Shown here one piece after another: positions 1-8,164 of a stretch of DNA of 22,594 nt. A model generated the notes under the pieces. That model had not been told where the DNA came from. It saw only the letters and a list, made by a program, of their open reading frames with translations, and did not search any database. Each line of letters opens with the position of its first letter. Position 1 is the stretch's first letter. Origin of the DNA: a virus. The translations under genes and the position numbers were made by a program. Where the stretch lies: the IMG/VR virus record IMGVR_UViG_3300046777_000040, positions 1-22,594 of that record. One strand, 5' to 3'.

Positions 1-27
1 GCCATTAGCAGCAGGAATAGTGCGTGA
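1..27 (+). other. Possible 3' end of an upstream gene
   Basis: In the frame starting at base 1 the sequence reads open until a TGA at 25-27, which overlaps the ATG at 27-29 by one base (TGATG). That is the junction style used between other genes of this window, for example at 8939-8943. Another frame stays open to a TGA at 35-37, so the true frame of any upstream gene is uncertain. Too little is present to name a product. Confidence 0.3.
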
Positions 28-1238
28 TGCAAATTGAGCAAATCGGGATCGCCACCCTGATCCCGTTCGCTAAAAACAGCCGAACCCACGACGACGCGCA
101 GGTTGCCCAGATCGCGGCCAGCATCCGCGAGTTTGGATTTACCAACCCGATATTGATAGACGAGGCTAACGGCATCATCGCCGGTCATGGGCGAGTTATG
201 GCCGCCCGCAAGCTGAAGATGGCCGAAGTGCCTTGTATACGGCTATCCCACTTGTCGGACGCCCAAAAGCGGGCTTACGTTATCGCTGACAACAAACTTG
301 CCCTCAACGCCGGTTGGGACGAGGCAATGCTGAAGCTGGAGTTGGCCGATTTAAAGGCGCTGGACTTTGACCTAGACCTGACCGGCTTCAACACCGCCGA
401 AATAGACGCCCTATTAGCCGAGAAAGGCACGGAAGGGCTAACTGACCCCGACGATACGCCAGAGCCGCCCGTGGAGCCTGTCACGCGCCTTGGTGACGTA
501 TGGGTATGCGGCGAACACCGGGTGATGTGCGGCAGCAGCCTTGACCAAGCCCAAGTAGAACTTTTGTGCGCGGGCCAGCGGGTAGACATGCTGCTGACCG
601 ACCCGCCGTACAACGTGGCATATGAGGGCAAAACCAAAGACGCGCTAACAATTCAAAACGACAGCATGGGCGACTTGGACTTTAGGACTTTTTTGCGCGA
701 TGCCTTTGTTTCAGCCGATACGGTAATGAAGCCGGGTGCGGTGTTTTACATTTGGCACGCAGACTCGGAGGGTTATAACTTCCGAGGGGCTTGTCACGAC
801 GCGGGCTGGAAAGTGCGCCAATGCCTCATTTGGAAAAAGAGTCACATGGTTATGGGACGGCAGGACTACCATTGGCAGCATGAGCCGTGCTTATACGGAT
901 GGAAAGAGGGCGCGGGCCACTTATGGGCAAGCGACCGTAAGCAAACCACCATCCTCAACTTTGATCGCCCTTCCCGAAACGGCGAACACCCGACGATGAA
1001 GCCCGTCGCGTTGTTTGAGTATCAAATGCTTAACAATACGAAGGGCGGCGATATTGTGCTGGATTCGTTTGGAGGTAGCGGCACAACCCTGATTGCAGCC
1101 GAAAAGAACGGACGCATCGCCCGCATTATGGAACTAGACCCCAAGTACGTTGACGTGATCGTCAAACGCTGGGAAGACTTTACGGGCCAGAAAGCCGTGT
1201 TAGAGGCCACCGGCGAACCGTTTAAGGCTGCGGCATGA
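27..1238 (+). CDS. ParB-like domain fused to a DNA (N6/N4) methyltransferase
   Basis: This protein of about 403 residues probably methylates adenine (N6) or cytosine (N4) in DNA using S-adenosylmethionine. The N-terminal part is a ParB/Srx-type domain with the motif GHGR at about residues 54-57 (counted from the GTG at 24). The C-terminal part carries the catalytic DPPY at about 193-196, and the SAM-binding motif DSFGGSGTT at about 347-355. Catalytic motif before SAM motif is the beta-class order. An SD (AGGAA, 13-17) serves either the GTG at 24 or the ATG at 27; I chose the ATG because it overlaps an upstream stop as TGATG. The stop overlaps the next start as ATGA. ParB-methyltransferase fusions are common in phages near terminase genes. 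Protection from host restriction is a reasonable inference, but the recognition site is unknown. Confidence 0.93.
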   Translation: MQIEQIGIATLIPFAKNSRTHDDAQVAQIAASIREFGFTNPILIDEANGIIAGHGRVMAARKLKMAEVPCIRLSHLSDAQKRAYVIADNKLALNAGWDEAMLKLELADLKALDFDLDLTGFNTAEIDALLAEKGTEGLTDPDDTPEPPVEPVTRLGDVWVCGEHRVMCGSSLDQAQVELLCAGQRVDMLLTDPPYNVAYEGKTKDALTIQNDSMGDLDFRTFLRDAFVSADTVMKPGAVFYIWHADSEGYNFRGACHDAGWKVRQCLIWKKSHMVMGRQDYHWQHEPCLYGWKEGAGHLWASDRKQTTILNFDRPSRNGEHPTMKPVALFEYQMLNNTKGGDIVLDSFGGSGTTLIAAEKNGRIARIMELDPKYVDVIVKRWEDFTGQKAVLEATGEPFKAAA

Positions 1239-1630
1239 GAAATCGTCGCAAGGAGCAAACCATTAGCCAGCGCACCGGCCAACCCAAACAGGGCAATCAG
1301 GGGGAAGGCGGTGGTCGCCCCCGCTTTGAGATTGATTATGAGGCGGTCAAGAAGCTGGCGGGTATTCAATGTACGCAAGCCGAGATTGCCGCTTGGCTAG
1401 GCTGTAGCGTGGATACGCTGCTGCGAGACGAGAAGTTTTGCGAAATCTATAAAAGCGGTGTGGAGAACGGGAAGATGTCGCTACGCCGACACCAATGGCG
1501 TGCGCTAGAGGACGGCAACACCACGATGCTTGTATGGCTTGGGAAGCAATACCTCGGCCAGCGGGAAAAGAACGAGCTAACCGGGGCAGACGGTAAAGAC
1601 TTGGTGATCACATGGCTGCCGCCCCAGTAG
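1235..1630 (+). CDS. terS: Terminase small subunit (helix-turn-helix DNA-binding protein)
   Basis: A 131-residue protein directly before the large terminase. Residues 1-30 are polar and basic, probably flexible. Residues about 44-65 (from IQCTQAEIAAWLGCS on) read as a helix-turn-helix, as expected for the subunit that recognises phage DNA and hands it to the motor. The C-terminal half has many charged residues and ends in a segment (LTGADGKDLVITWLPPQ) of a kind seen at the end of phage small terminases. It starts at an ATG overlapping the methyltransferase stop (ATGA), with a weak SD (AAGG, 1224-1227). Its end overlaps the large-terminase start by 19 bp, which suggests translational coupling. 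The assignment rests on position, size and the HTH; a transcription regulator is the less likely alternative. Confidence 0.82.
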   Translation: MRNRRKEQTISQRTGQPKQGNQGEGGGRPRFEIDYEAVKKLAGIQCTQAEIAAWLGCSVDTLLRDEKFCEIYKSGVENGKMSLRRHQWRALEDGNTTMLVWLGKQYLGQREKNELTGADGKDLVITWLPPQ

Positions 1631-2952
1631 TTATTCCTTACGCGCCACGGAGGGTGTTTATGCCCTTTCATGAGCGCAATAAGCGGTGGGCGTGTTTGGT
1701 AGCTCACCGCCGCGCAGGTAAGACGGTCGCCGCGGTCAACGACATTATCCGAGCGGCTATGTTCGCCAAGTCGCCAAACCCGCTATACGCCTACATTGCC
1801 CCGTACCGATCACAGGCAAAGGCGGTGGCGTGGGATTATTTTAAGTATTACGCCCAGCCCATTACGAAAGACGTTAACGAGTCCGAGCTAACAATTGAAT
1901 TGGTGAACGGTGCGAAGGTGCGGCTGTTCGGCGGCGACAACGCCGATGCGATGCGTGGCTTGGGCTTTGATGGCGTTTACATGGACGAGTATGGCGATTT
2001 CAAGCCGTCCGTATTTGGGAATGTAATTAGACCGGCCATGAGCGACAAGCAGGCATGGGGCGTGTTTGCTGGTACACCAAAGGGAAAGAACCAGTTTTGG
2101 GAGATATATGAAACTGCCACTCGTCTCCCTAGCGAGTGGTTCCTGTTGCGCTTACCCGCGTCAACCAGCGGGCTTCTCCCGGCGACAGAGCTAGCCGCCG
2201 CTAAAGCGCAGTTGGCCGAGGATCAGTACCTACAGGAGTACGAATGCTCATTTGAAGCGGCAATCCTCGGCGCTTTTTTCGGAAAAGAGATGCGAGAGGC
2301 GCAAGATCAGGGCCGCATCACCAACGTACCGCACGACCCCAACCTGCCGACGTACACCGCATGGGACTTGGGTTTCCGCGACGACACGGCCATTTGGTTC
2401 TATCAGGTCAGCCGTGGTGAGGTGCGCGTCATAGACTTTTACGCCGTCTCGGGCGAGGACATCCACGCGATTGCCGATGTGGTACGCAACAAGCCGTACC
2501 GCTATGCCAAGCACTACCTACCGCATGACGCTCGGGCCAAGAGCTTACAGACCGGGCGCAGTATCGTGGAGCAACTTGCCGCGCAATTGGACATCGCCAA
2601 ACTTGCCGTTGTTCCCGACATCGGTGTGCAGTCAGGCATCCAAGCGGTACGCATGATGTTGCCGCGTGTGTGGTTTGACGCGACCAAGTGCAGCGATGGC
2701 ATTGAGGCGCTGCGGCAATATCAGCGCGAGTACGACGAGGACAAGAAAGCCTACCGTCAGTCACCGCGACACGATTGGACATCTCACCCTAGTGACGCAT
2801 TTAGAATGGTTGCGGTATCATGGAGTGAAGTCGCTGACAAGCCCCCAGCGCCAGAGGTTAAGCCGCTGATGGTGGGGCCGCAGAACACAGTCACGCTAAA
2901 CGATATGTGGGCGGTTCACGACCGCACGACGTCAAGGAGAGCAAGGATATGA
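1612..2952 (+). CDS. terL: Terminase large subunit (packaging ATPase and nuclease)
   Basis: The motor that pumps DNA into the prohead and cuts it, acting at the portal vertex. In the 446-residue product the N-terminal ATPase has Walker A AHRRAGKT (31-38) and Walker B GVYMDEY (about 121-127) with the catalytic Glu126. GTPKGKNQFW follows and fits the coupling region. The C-terminal RNase H-like nuclease shows acidic residues Asp252 (in AWDLGF), Asp306 (in PHDAR) and Asp395 (in HPSDAF), the usual metal-binding pattern. All motifs are intact. The start at 1612 is chosen because IPYAPR at 8-13 resembles the N-terminus of related terminases. A stronger SD (GGAGGG, 1649-1654) precedes an in-frame ATG at 1660, so a 430-residue form is possible. 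The stop overlaps the next start (ATGA). Confidence 0.97.
   Translation: MAAAPVVIPYAPRRVFMPFHERNKRWACLVAHRRAGKTVAAVNDIIRAAMFAKSPNPLYAYIAPYRSQAKAVAWDYFKYYAQPITKDVNESELTIELVNGAKVRLFGGDNADAMRGLGFDGVYMDEYGDFKPSVFGNVIRPAMSDKQAWGVFAGTPKGKNQFWEIYETATRLPSEWFLLRLPASTSGLLPATELAAAKAQLAEDQYLQEYECSFEAAILGAFFGKEMREAQDQGRITNVPHDPNLPTYTAWDLGFRDDTAIWFYQVSRGEVRVIDFYAVSGEDIHAIADVVRNKPYRYAKHYLPHDARAKSLQTGRSIVEQLAAQLDIAKLAVVPDIGVQSGIQAVRMMLPRVWFDATKCSDGIEALRQYQREYDEDKKAYRQSPRHDWTSHPSDAFRMVAVSWSEVADKPPAPEVKPLMVGPQNTVTLNDMWAVHDRTTSRRARI
1649..1654 (+). promoter_or_regulatory. Shine-Dalgarno site inside the terL 5' end
   Basis: GGAGGG lies five bases before the in-frame ATG at 1660. It is a better ribosome site than the GGTGA (1603-1607) before the 1612 start. 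It sits just downstream of the terS stop (1628-1630). Translation of terL from 1660, or from both sites, is therefore possible. Confidence 0.5.
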
Positions 2953-3251
2953 GCATTGTCAGCCCGAATCGCTACCCCTACGAAACAGTCGCCGCCTCGC
3001 AGACCGCACAGGTACTCGGTGGCACAGGTGCCGTGGGTGACTACCTTCATCGCATCGTGGTTACGGTCACGACGACCGGCAGCAGCACGTTAAGCGTTCT
3101 GGACGGCAGCACGACCGTCCTGACGATGGCTGCAAACACTCCGGTGGGCGTCTACAGCATTGAAATCAACGCCGCCTCGGCTACCGGCCCGTGGGCAATC
3201 ACGACCGGCGCAGGGCTTGCGGTCATGGCTGTCGGATTCTTCACGGCCTGA
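2949..3251 (+). CDS. Small beta-rich phage protein of unknown function
   Basis: A 100-residue protein between terminase and portal. The ATG at 2949 overlaps the terL stop (ATGA) and has a good SD (AAGGAG, 2934-2939). The longer reading from 2907 would lie inside terL and is rejected. The sequence is rich in Thr, Ser, Val and Gly, has almost no charged residues after the first 60, and alternates in a way that suggests a beta-sandwich (for example HRIVVTVTTTGSSTLSVLDG). It has no cysteine and no signal peptide. Small proteins of this look are common in the head modules of environmental phages; head decoration or an accessory structural role is an inference only. The portal gene begins two bases after its stop. 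Confidence 0.75.
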   Translation: MSIVSPNRYPYETVAASQTAQVLGGTGAVGDYLHRIVVTVTTTGSSTLSVLDGSTTVLTMAANTPVGVYSIEINAASATGPWAITTGAGLAVMAVGFFTA

Positions 3252-3253
3252 TC

Positions 3254-5275
3254 ATGGAAGGCGTACTGCAACCGGAACTGGAAAAGTATCTCCGTACTAT
3301 CGCGCAGTACGACAACGAGTTTGCCAAATGGCAGGCGCGTACCAAGAAGATCGTTAAGCGTTACCGCGACGATAGCCGTGGGCAGGGTGGCAACGAGGCC
3401 GCTCGCTTCAACATCCTTTGGTCAAACGTCCAAACGCTAAAGCCTGCTGTCTACGCCAAACTGCCGAAAGCCGACGTATCGCGCCGATTTGGTGATAACG
3501 ACCCGGTAGGCCGCGTGGCGGGTTTGCTCCTTGAGCGGGCCATTGATTTTGAAATTGAGCATTACCCCGACTTCCGCTCCACCATGTCGTACAGCGTGGA
3601 GGATCGCTTCCTCGGTGGGCGTGGCACGGCATGGATACGGTATGAGCCGCACGTTGCCCCCATTGGCATTGAGGACGATGGCGTATCCATCACCTCCAAC
3701 ATTGAGCAGGGTGAGGGTGCGCCGCCTAACCTAGAGCAGATTGAGTACGAGTGCGCCCCAACCGATTACGTCCATTGGAAGGATTTTGGTCACTCACAGG
3801 CTCGCACATGGGAAGAAGTCACCTGCGTGTGGCGCTGGGTGTACATGAGCCGCGAGGCGCTAGCAGAGCGGTTTGGCGACGAGATGGCGCGGAAGATTCC
3901 GCTAGACCAAGGCCCAGAGCCGCTGAACGCTTACAACGAGGCCAAGCGCACCTATAACCGTGCCAAGATTTGTGAACTGTGGGACAAAGAAACCCAGAAG
4001 GTTTACTGGTTCTGCAAGGGAATGCCGCAGATCATTGACGTTCGTGATGATCCGCTCGGCCTTGAAGGGTTCTTCCCCTGCCCGAAACCGCTCTTTGCCA
4101 CGACGACTAGCGACACGCTGGTGCCGGTGCCTGATTTCCTGCTGTACCAAGATCAGGCAATGGAGTTGGACATCCTGTCTGACCGCATTGATGGTTTGGT
4201 GAAGGCGCTGCGTGTGCGTGGCGTGTACGACGCCAGCCAGCCTGCGCTGCAACGCTTGATGACGGAGGGCGACAACAATGCGCTTATTCCAGTTGATAAG
4301 TGGATGGCTTTCAGCGAGAAAGGCGGCCTTAAAGGCAGCATTGACCTTCTCCCGCTGGACACGCTCGCCAACGCCCTCCTCAACTGCTACCGAGCAAGAG
4401 AGGACATCAAGTCCCAAATCTACGAAATCACGGGCATCTCGGACATCATCCGTGGGACATCCTTCGCGTCGGAGACTGCAACGGCGCAACAAATCAAAGG
4501 GCAATACGCGGGATTAAGACTGCGTTCCATGCAGGAGGACGTAGCCCTCTACGCCTCTGAATTGATACGCCTCAAGGCACAGGTGATGTGCCGCCACTAC
4601 CAGCCCGAGACGATCCTTGCCTACGCCGCTGCGGGGCAGATGTCGCCAGCGGATCAGCAGTTGATCCCGCAGGCGCTGGAACTGCTCAAAGACAAGCCGC
4701 TGCGTAACTTCCGCGTGGACATTGCTGCCGACAGCCTTGTGATGCTGGACGAGAACCAGATGAAGCAAGACCGTATGCAGTTCTTGCAGGCATTTGGTGG
4801 CTTCCTCGCACAAGCCCTGCCGGTTGGTCAGGCCAGCCCGCAGATGGTGCCGATGATGATGGAGTTGCTGCGCTTTGGTATGCAGGCGTTTAAGGCCGCA
4901 CGACCGATTGAAGGGCAGATTGACTCCACGTTGCAGCAGTTGCAGCAAGCCGCCGCCCAACAGCAACCGGATGGCGAACAACAAGGCAAGCAAGCCGAGT
5001 TGCAGGCCAAGGGTCAAATGGAAGCGTCCAAGATGCAGATGGAATCTGCGCTCACGCAGGCCAAGATGCAGCATGAGATGCAGATGGAACAACTGCGTAA
5101 TCAAGCCAAAATGGCGATGGAACAGCAGAAAATGGACTTTGAGGCACGCTTAAAGGCGGCAGAACTGCAACAGAAGCAGGCTGCTGACCGTTACAAGGCT
5201 GACCTTGACGCCCAGACCAAGCTCATCATCGCGCAGATGGGCAAAACCATGCCAACACCCTCATTTGAGCAATGA
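3254..5275 (+). CDS. Portal protein
   Basis: A 673-residue protein of the size and style of P22-type portals, the dodecameric ring through which DNA enters and leaves the capsid. It follows terL and precedes the scaffold and capsid genes, as portals do. The region around FNILWSNVQTLKPAVYAKLP (about residues 53-72) and the segment ending DIIRGTSFASETATAQQIKG are typical of this family. From about residue 550 to the end the chain is Gln-, Met-, Ala- and Lys-rich with heptad-like spacing, suggesting a long helical region like the C-terminal barrel of the P22 portal. The ATG at 3254 is two bases after the previous stop; the upstream GTG at 3191 lies inside the preceding gene and is rejected. No strong SD is seen, so expression is probably coupled to the gene before. 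Confidence 0.92.
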   Translation: MEGVLQPELEKYLRTIAQYDNEFAKWQARTKKIVKRYRDDSRGQGGNEAARFNILWSNVQTLKPAVYAKLPKADVSRRFGDNDPVGRVAGLLLERAIDFEIEHYPDFRSTMSYSVEDRFLGGRGTAWIRYEPHVAPIGIEDDGVSITSNIEQGEGAPPNLEQIEYECAPTDYVHWKDFGHSQARTWEEVTCVWRWVYMSREALAERFGDEMARKIPLDQGPEPLNAYNEAKRTYNRAKICELWDKETQKVYWFCKGMPQIIDVRDDPLGLEGFFPCPKPLFATTTSDTLVPVPDFLLYQDQAMELDILSDRIDGLVKALRVRGVYDASQPALQRLMTEGDNNALIPVDKWMAFSEKGGLKGSIDLLPLDTLANALLNCYRAREDIKSQIYEITGISDIIRGTSFASETATAQQIKGQYAGLRLRSMQEDVALYASELIRLKAQVMCRHYQPETILAYAAAGQMSPADQQLIPQALELLKDKPLRNFRVDIAADSLVMLDENQMKQDRMQFLQAFGGFLAQALPVGQASPQMVPMMMELLRFGMQAFKAARPIEGQIDSTLQQLQQAAAQQQPDGEQQGKQAELQAKGQMEASKMQMESALTQAKMQHEMQMEQLRNQAKMAMEQQKMDFEARLKAAELQQKQAADRYKADLDAQTKLIIAQMGKTMPTPSFEQ

Positions 5276-5619
5276 AACGCACCTACGTTTACGTTGACGG
5301 CGAGTTTGTAGAGCGTAAGAAGGACGCCAAGGGGCGTTATCACTACGTCATGCCTGACATCGTGCCGTACAAAAGCATGATTGACGGCAAAATGGTCACT
5401 TCACGCTCGGAACACCGACGCCACCTCAAGGCCAACAACTGCATTGAGGTCGGCAATGAAGATCCGAGCAAGCATGTTCGGCGCGAAAAGCCGGTAGACA
5501 CGCGCCTTGAGCGCATCAAGCACATGGTCAATACCCGACTGACCAACGAGCAAGCAGATCGCATACTGCGCGACTTGCGCCAACAAGCCAATTTCACCAA
5601 TCCCCACAGGAGAGGCTAA
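5272..5619 (+). CDS. Conserved small phage protein of unknown function
   Basis: A 115-residue, strongly basic protein (many Lys, Arg, His) whose ATG overlaps the portal stop (ATGA). The N-terminus reads as a short beta-hairpin (TYVYVDGEFVERK), followed by a segment with SRSEHRRHLKANNCIEVGNE at about residues 44-63. A similar 'HR-HLK..N..EVGN' stretch occurs in hypothetical proteins located between portal and scaffold in other phages, as far as I recall. The C-terminus is predicted helical (LTNEQADRILRDLRQQ). It has only one cysteine, so a zinc finger is unlikely. A nucleic-acid-binding or assembly role would suit the charge, but I do not recognise a function. Confidence 0.8.
   Translation: MKRTYVYVDGEFVERKKDAKGRYHYVMPDIVPYKSMIDGKMVTSRSEHRRHLKANNCIEVGNEDPSKHVRREKPVDTRLERIKHMVNTRLTNEQADRILRDLRQQANFTNPHRRG
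5608..5612 (+). promoter_or_regulatory. Shine-Dalgarno site that decides the GTG start of the scaffold gene
   Basis: AGGAG sits eight bases before the GTG at 5621. It is part of a 12-base block (5601-5612) that recurs exactly at 9769-9780, with the same eight-base spacing to the start at 9789. Confidence 0.75.
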
Positions 5620-5620
5620 C

Positions 5621-6628
5621 GTGGACGAGCAGATTGAACGAGAAGAAGCCCCACAGGCTGATGTCGTAGACCGCCGAGCGATTCTTGAGCAGAGTTTAGA
5701 AGCGGCAGAGCGTGGCGAACCGATTGAACCCGTTGCCCGTGACGGCAAGGGGCGTTTTGCTACGCCAAAAGCAGCAGAACCCGCTGACGAACCGCAGGTG
5801 GAGGAAGAACCGCCCGTCTGGAAGCGTCCCCCGGCGTCGTGGAAAAAGGATTATCACGAGGTTTGGCAGAAAGCCGACCCCAAGATGCAGGAATACGCAT
5901 GGCAGCGTGAGGAGCAGATGCGTGCGGGCGTAGAGCCGCTGCTCTCCAAGGCGCAATTTGCCGATGCGATGCAGGAAGCCATCTCCCCGTATATGCAGAC
6001 CATACAGGGGCTTGGCTTAACGCCTGACAAGGCGGTGGCCGCGTTGATGGACGCTGACCACAAGTTGCGTAACAGCGACCCGCAAGCCAAGTTGCAGTAT
6101 TTTTATCAACTGGCGCAGTCCTACGGCATCAACCTCGGTGCGATGCAAGGCCAACCCGCCCAACAGGGTCAGGCAGCATCGCAATCGGTTGATCCGATGG
6201 TGTGGCAGTTGCAGAACGAATTGAACAAAGTCCGTGGCGAGGTCATGGGCTGGAAACAACAGCAGGAGATGGCCGAAAACCAGACCCTGCTCAACGAGAT
6301 CAACCAATTTAGTTTGAAGGCCGAGCATTTTGAGGATGTCCGACCGGCGATGATCCAACTCCTACAGAGTGGGATGGCGCAGACGTTGGATGAAGCCTAT
6401 GAGAAGGCCATCAGACTTGACCCTAACTTGTTTGAGCAGGTGAGCAAGGCCCAACAGGCCGAGATCGTTGCCAAACAAGCCAAAGAGGCCAATAAGGCTG
6501 CGAAAGCGGCCAGAGCAGCAGCGGTGAGTGTCAGAAGCGCCACACCCGGCGTGAACACGGCTCCCAAGGCGGCAAATCGTCGCGCACTCCTAGAGGAAGC
6601 ATTTTCCGAAACAGAGTCGCGTTTGTAA
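5621..6628 (+). CDS. Capsid scaffolding protein
   Basis: A 335-residue, highly charged, cysteine-free protein just before the major capsid gene, the standard place for a scaffold. Scaffolds line the inside of the prohead and leave before or during packaging. The first 65 residues are acidic and probably disordered. PPASWKKDYHEVW at about residue 70 and WQREEQM shortly after resemble conserved segments of phage scaffolds. The rest is mostly helical with Gln-rich stretches. The C-terminal part is Ala/Lys-rich and basic (KQAKEANKAAKAARAA), fitting a capsid-binding tail. Translation starts at a GTG with a good SD. No catalytic protease motif is visible, so removal of the scaffold would need exit or another protease. 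Confidence 0.88.
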   Translation: MDEQIEREEAPQADVVDRRAILEQSLEAAERGEPIEPVARDGKGRFATPKAAEPADEPQVEEEPPVWKRPPASWKKDYHEVWQKADPKMQEYAWQREEQMRAGVEPLLSKAQFADAMQEAISPYMQTIQGLGLTPDKAVAALMDADHKLRNSDPQAKLQYFYQLAQSYGINLGAMQGQPAQQGQAASQSVDPMVWQLQNELNKVRGEVMGWKQQQEMAENQTLLNEINQFSLKAEHFEDVRPAMIQLLQSGMAQTLDEAYEKAIRLDPNLFEQVSKAQQAEIVAKQAKEANKAAKAARAAAVSVRSATPGVNTAPKAANRRALLEEAFSETESRL

Positions 6629-6638
6629 TTAACTGATG

Positions 6639-6644
6639 AAGGAG
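6639..6644 (+). promoter_or_regulatory. Strong Shine-Dalgarno site of the major capsid gene
   Basis: AAGGAG lies seven bases before the ATG at 6652, in an AT-richer leader with no overlap with the preceding gene. This fits high translation of the most abundant virion protein. Confidence 0.7.
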
Positions 6645-6651
6645 TAATCAA

Positions 6652-7671
6652 ATGGCATTTGCCAACTCAAGCATCAGCGACATCATTGCCACGACTATTC
6701 AGAGCCGTAGCGGTGAACTCGCTGACAACGTGACGAACAACAACGCGTTGCTTCGTCGCCTCAAGGAGCGCGGGAACGTCAAGACGTTCTCGGGCGGTAA
6801 CGTGATTTTGCAAGAAATCATGTACAACGACCCGACCACCAACAACACGAATTCCTACTCGGGATACGAGGTGTTGAACGTCGGCCAGAACAGCCCGATT
6901 TCGTCGGCGCAGTTCAGCATCACGCAGTACGCTTCTGCCGTGACCATTTCGGGTCTGGAGATGATCCAGAACTCGGGCAAGGAGGCCATCATTGACCTTC
7001 TTGACGGTCGCATGGAAGTTGCGGAAGCCCAGCTTGCTAACCGCATCTCGGGCGACTTGTACGGCGACGGCACGGGCAACGCGGGTAAGAACCTCACGGG
7101 TCTTGCTGCGGCTGTTCCCGATGACCCGACTACCGGCACCTACGGCGGCATCAACCGCGCCGTGTGGTCGTTCTGGCAGTCCAAGGTGTTTGATGCGTCG
7201 GTCAGCGGCTCGGGCGTTGTGTCGTCCACCACGATTCAGGGCTACATGGACGCTCTTGCTGTCCAGCTCGTTCGTGGCACCGACAAGCCTGACCTGATCG
7301 TTGCTGACAACAACTACTACCGTTATTACTTGCAGTCGTTGCAGGCCATCCAGCGTATCACCGAGTCAGGTTCTGGCTTGGCGGGCGCGGGCTTTGCTTC
7401 GCTCAAGTACTACGGCGCTGGCATGGCGTCTGACGTTGTGCTGGACGGTGGTATCGGTTCCTCGTCGTATAACAGCGGCGCTGGCAACGCGAACCATATG
7501 TGGTTCTTGAACACCAAGTACCTGCATTTCCGCCCGCACAAAGATCGTAACTTCGTGCCGATTGGCGGCGAGCGACAGGCCGTTAACCAAGACGCCATTG
7601 TGAAACTGATTGGCTGGGCGGGTAACTTGACCTGCTCTGGCTCGCAGTTCCAAGGCGTGTTGATTGACTAA
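6652..7671 (+). CDS. Major capsid protein
   Basis: A 339-residue protein following the scaffold, with the best-placed ribosome site in the head module and strongly biased C-ending codons (AAC, ACC, GGC, ATC), both signs of high expression. The start (MAFANSSISDIIATTIQSR) and the stretch NNALLRRLKERGNVKTFSGG resemble the N-arm and early strands of HK97-fold capsid proteins in environmental phages. The middle has the long-helix-like GKEAIIDLLDGRMEVAEAQL followed by a Gly/Thr-rich loop. The C-terminal region (NTKYLHFRPHKDRNFVP) is typical of the P-domain end of such proteins. There is one cysteine near the C-terminus. No N-terminal delta domain is present, consistent with the separate scaffold. 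Confidence 0.92.
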   Translation: MAFANSSISDIIATTIQSRSGELADNVTNNNALLRRLKERGNVKTFSGGNVILQEIMYNDPTTNNTNSYSGYEVLNVGQNSPISSAQFSITQYASAVTISGLEMIQNSGKEAIIDLLDGRMEVAEAQLANRISGDLYGDGTGNAGKNLTGLAAAVPDDPTTGTYGGINRAVWSFWQSKVFDASVSGSGVVSSTTIQGYMDALAVQLVRGTDKPDLIVADNNYYRYYLQSLQAIQRITESGSGLAGAGFASLKYYGAGMASDVVLDGGIGSSSYNSGAGNANHMWFLNTKYLHFRPHKDRNFVPIGGERQAVNQDAIVKLIGWAGNLTCSGSQFQGVLID

Positions 7672-7685
7672 GGGAGTAACGCAAA

Positions 7686-8162
7686 ATGGCTATTTCTACG
7701 AGTAATCTGATCGGCGTTGCTCTGACCTACACCGACACTTCTCCTTCGTTCAAGACCGGCACGACCGTGAACTTGGATGACGGCGGTCAGGCTGTGTATG
7801 TGCAGGCGGCTTCTACCGTCAGCACCTATATGGCGGTGTCCGTGAAAGGCGACAACACCGTTGTCCCGTTGACCACGACCAATTCGGCCAACAGCAAGGT
7901 CATTGGCTTTGCACAGGCTTCCATTGCGTCGGGTTCCTACGGTTGGGTGCAGATCGGCGGTAAGCCGGTTGTGAACCTTGCCGCATCGTGCCTCCCGGCT
8001 GTGCCGCTCTTTACGACGGCGACGGCGGGAACGCTTGACGATGCCACGGTAACCGGCGGTCTGGTGGAGGGCATCGTTGCCCTTACCACGGCGTCGGGTG
8101 CTACCGCTCTGACCTGCGTTGCGGGCTACCCGCACGTTGCGACGGGCGTCGTGGGCTTCTAA
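7686..8162 (+). CDS. Probable capsid decoration protein
   Basis: A 158-residue protein immediately after the major capsid gene, with its own SD (GGGAG, 7672-7676) and the same highly expressed codon style. It is rich in Thr, Val, Ala, Gly and Ser and poor in charge, with alternating hydrophobics suggesting an all-beta fold. The stretch GSYGWVQIGGKPVVNLAAS at about residues 80-98, followed by LFTTATAGTLDDATVTGG, resembles small head-stabilising or decoration proteins encoded next to capsid genes. Two cysteines could pair but need not. The role is inferred from position and composition; a head-fibre base is another possibility. Confidence 0.78.
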   Translation: MAISTSNLIGVALTYTDTSPSFKTGTTVNLDDGGQAVYVQAASTVSTYMAVSVKGDNTVVPLTTTNSANSKVIGFAQASIASGSYGWVQIGGKPVVNLAASCLPAVPLFTTATAGTLDDATVTGGLVEGIVALTTASGATALTCVAGYPHVATGVVGF

Positions 8163-8164
8163 CG

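Noticed and set aside
27-1238. Reading the methyltransferase as part of a restriction-modification or defence system
   Set aside because: No restriction endonuclease gene is adjacent, and the neighbouring genes are phage terminases. A stand-alone phage methyltransferase is the better reading.
2117-2139. Inverted repeat CCACTCG/CGAGTGG with a nine-base loop inside terL
   Set aside because: It is followed by no T-run and lies in the middle of a conserved coding region, so it is not a credible terminator.
3191-3253. Upstream GTG start for the portal
   Set aside because: The extra 21 residues would lie within the preceding gene in another frame and look like out-of-frame reading. The ATG at 3254 follows that gene's stop directly.
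3902-5104. Minus-strand open frames of about 200 codons opposite the portal gene
   Set aside because: They are shadows of a well-supported portal gene, have no ribosome sites, and no minus-strand gene is supported anywhere else.
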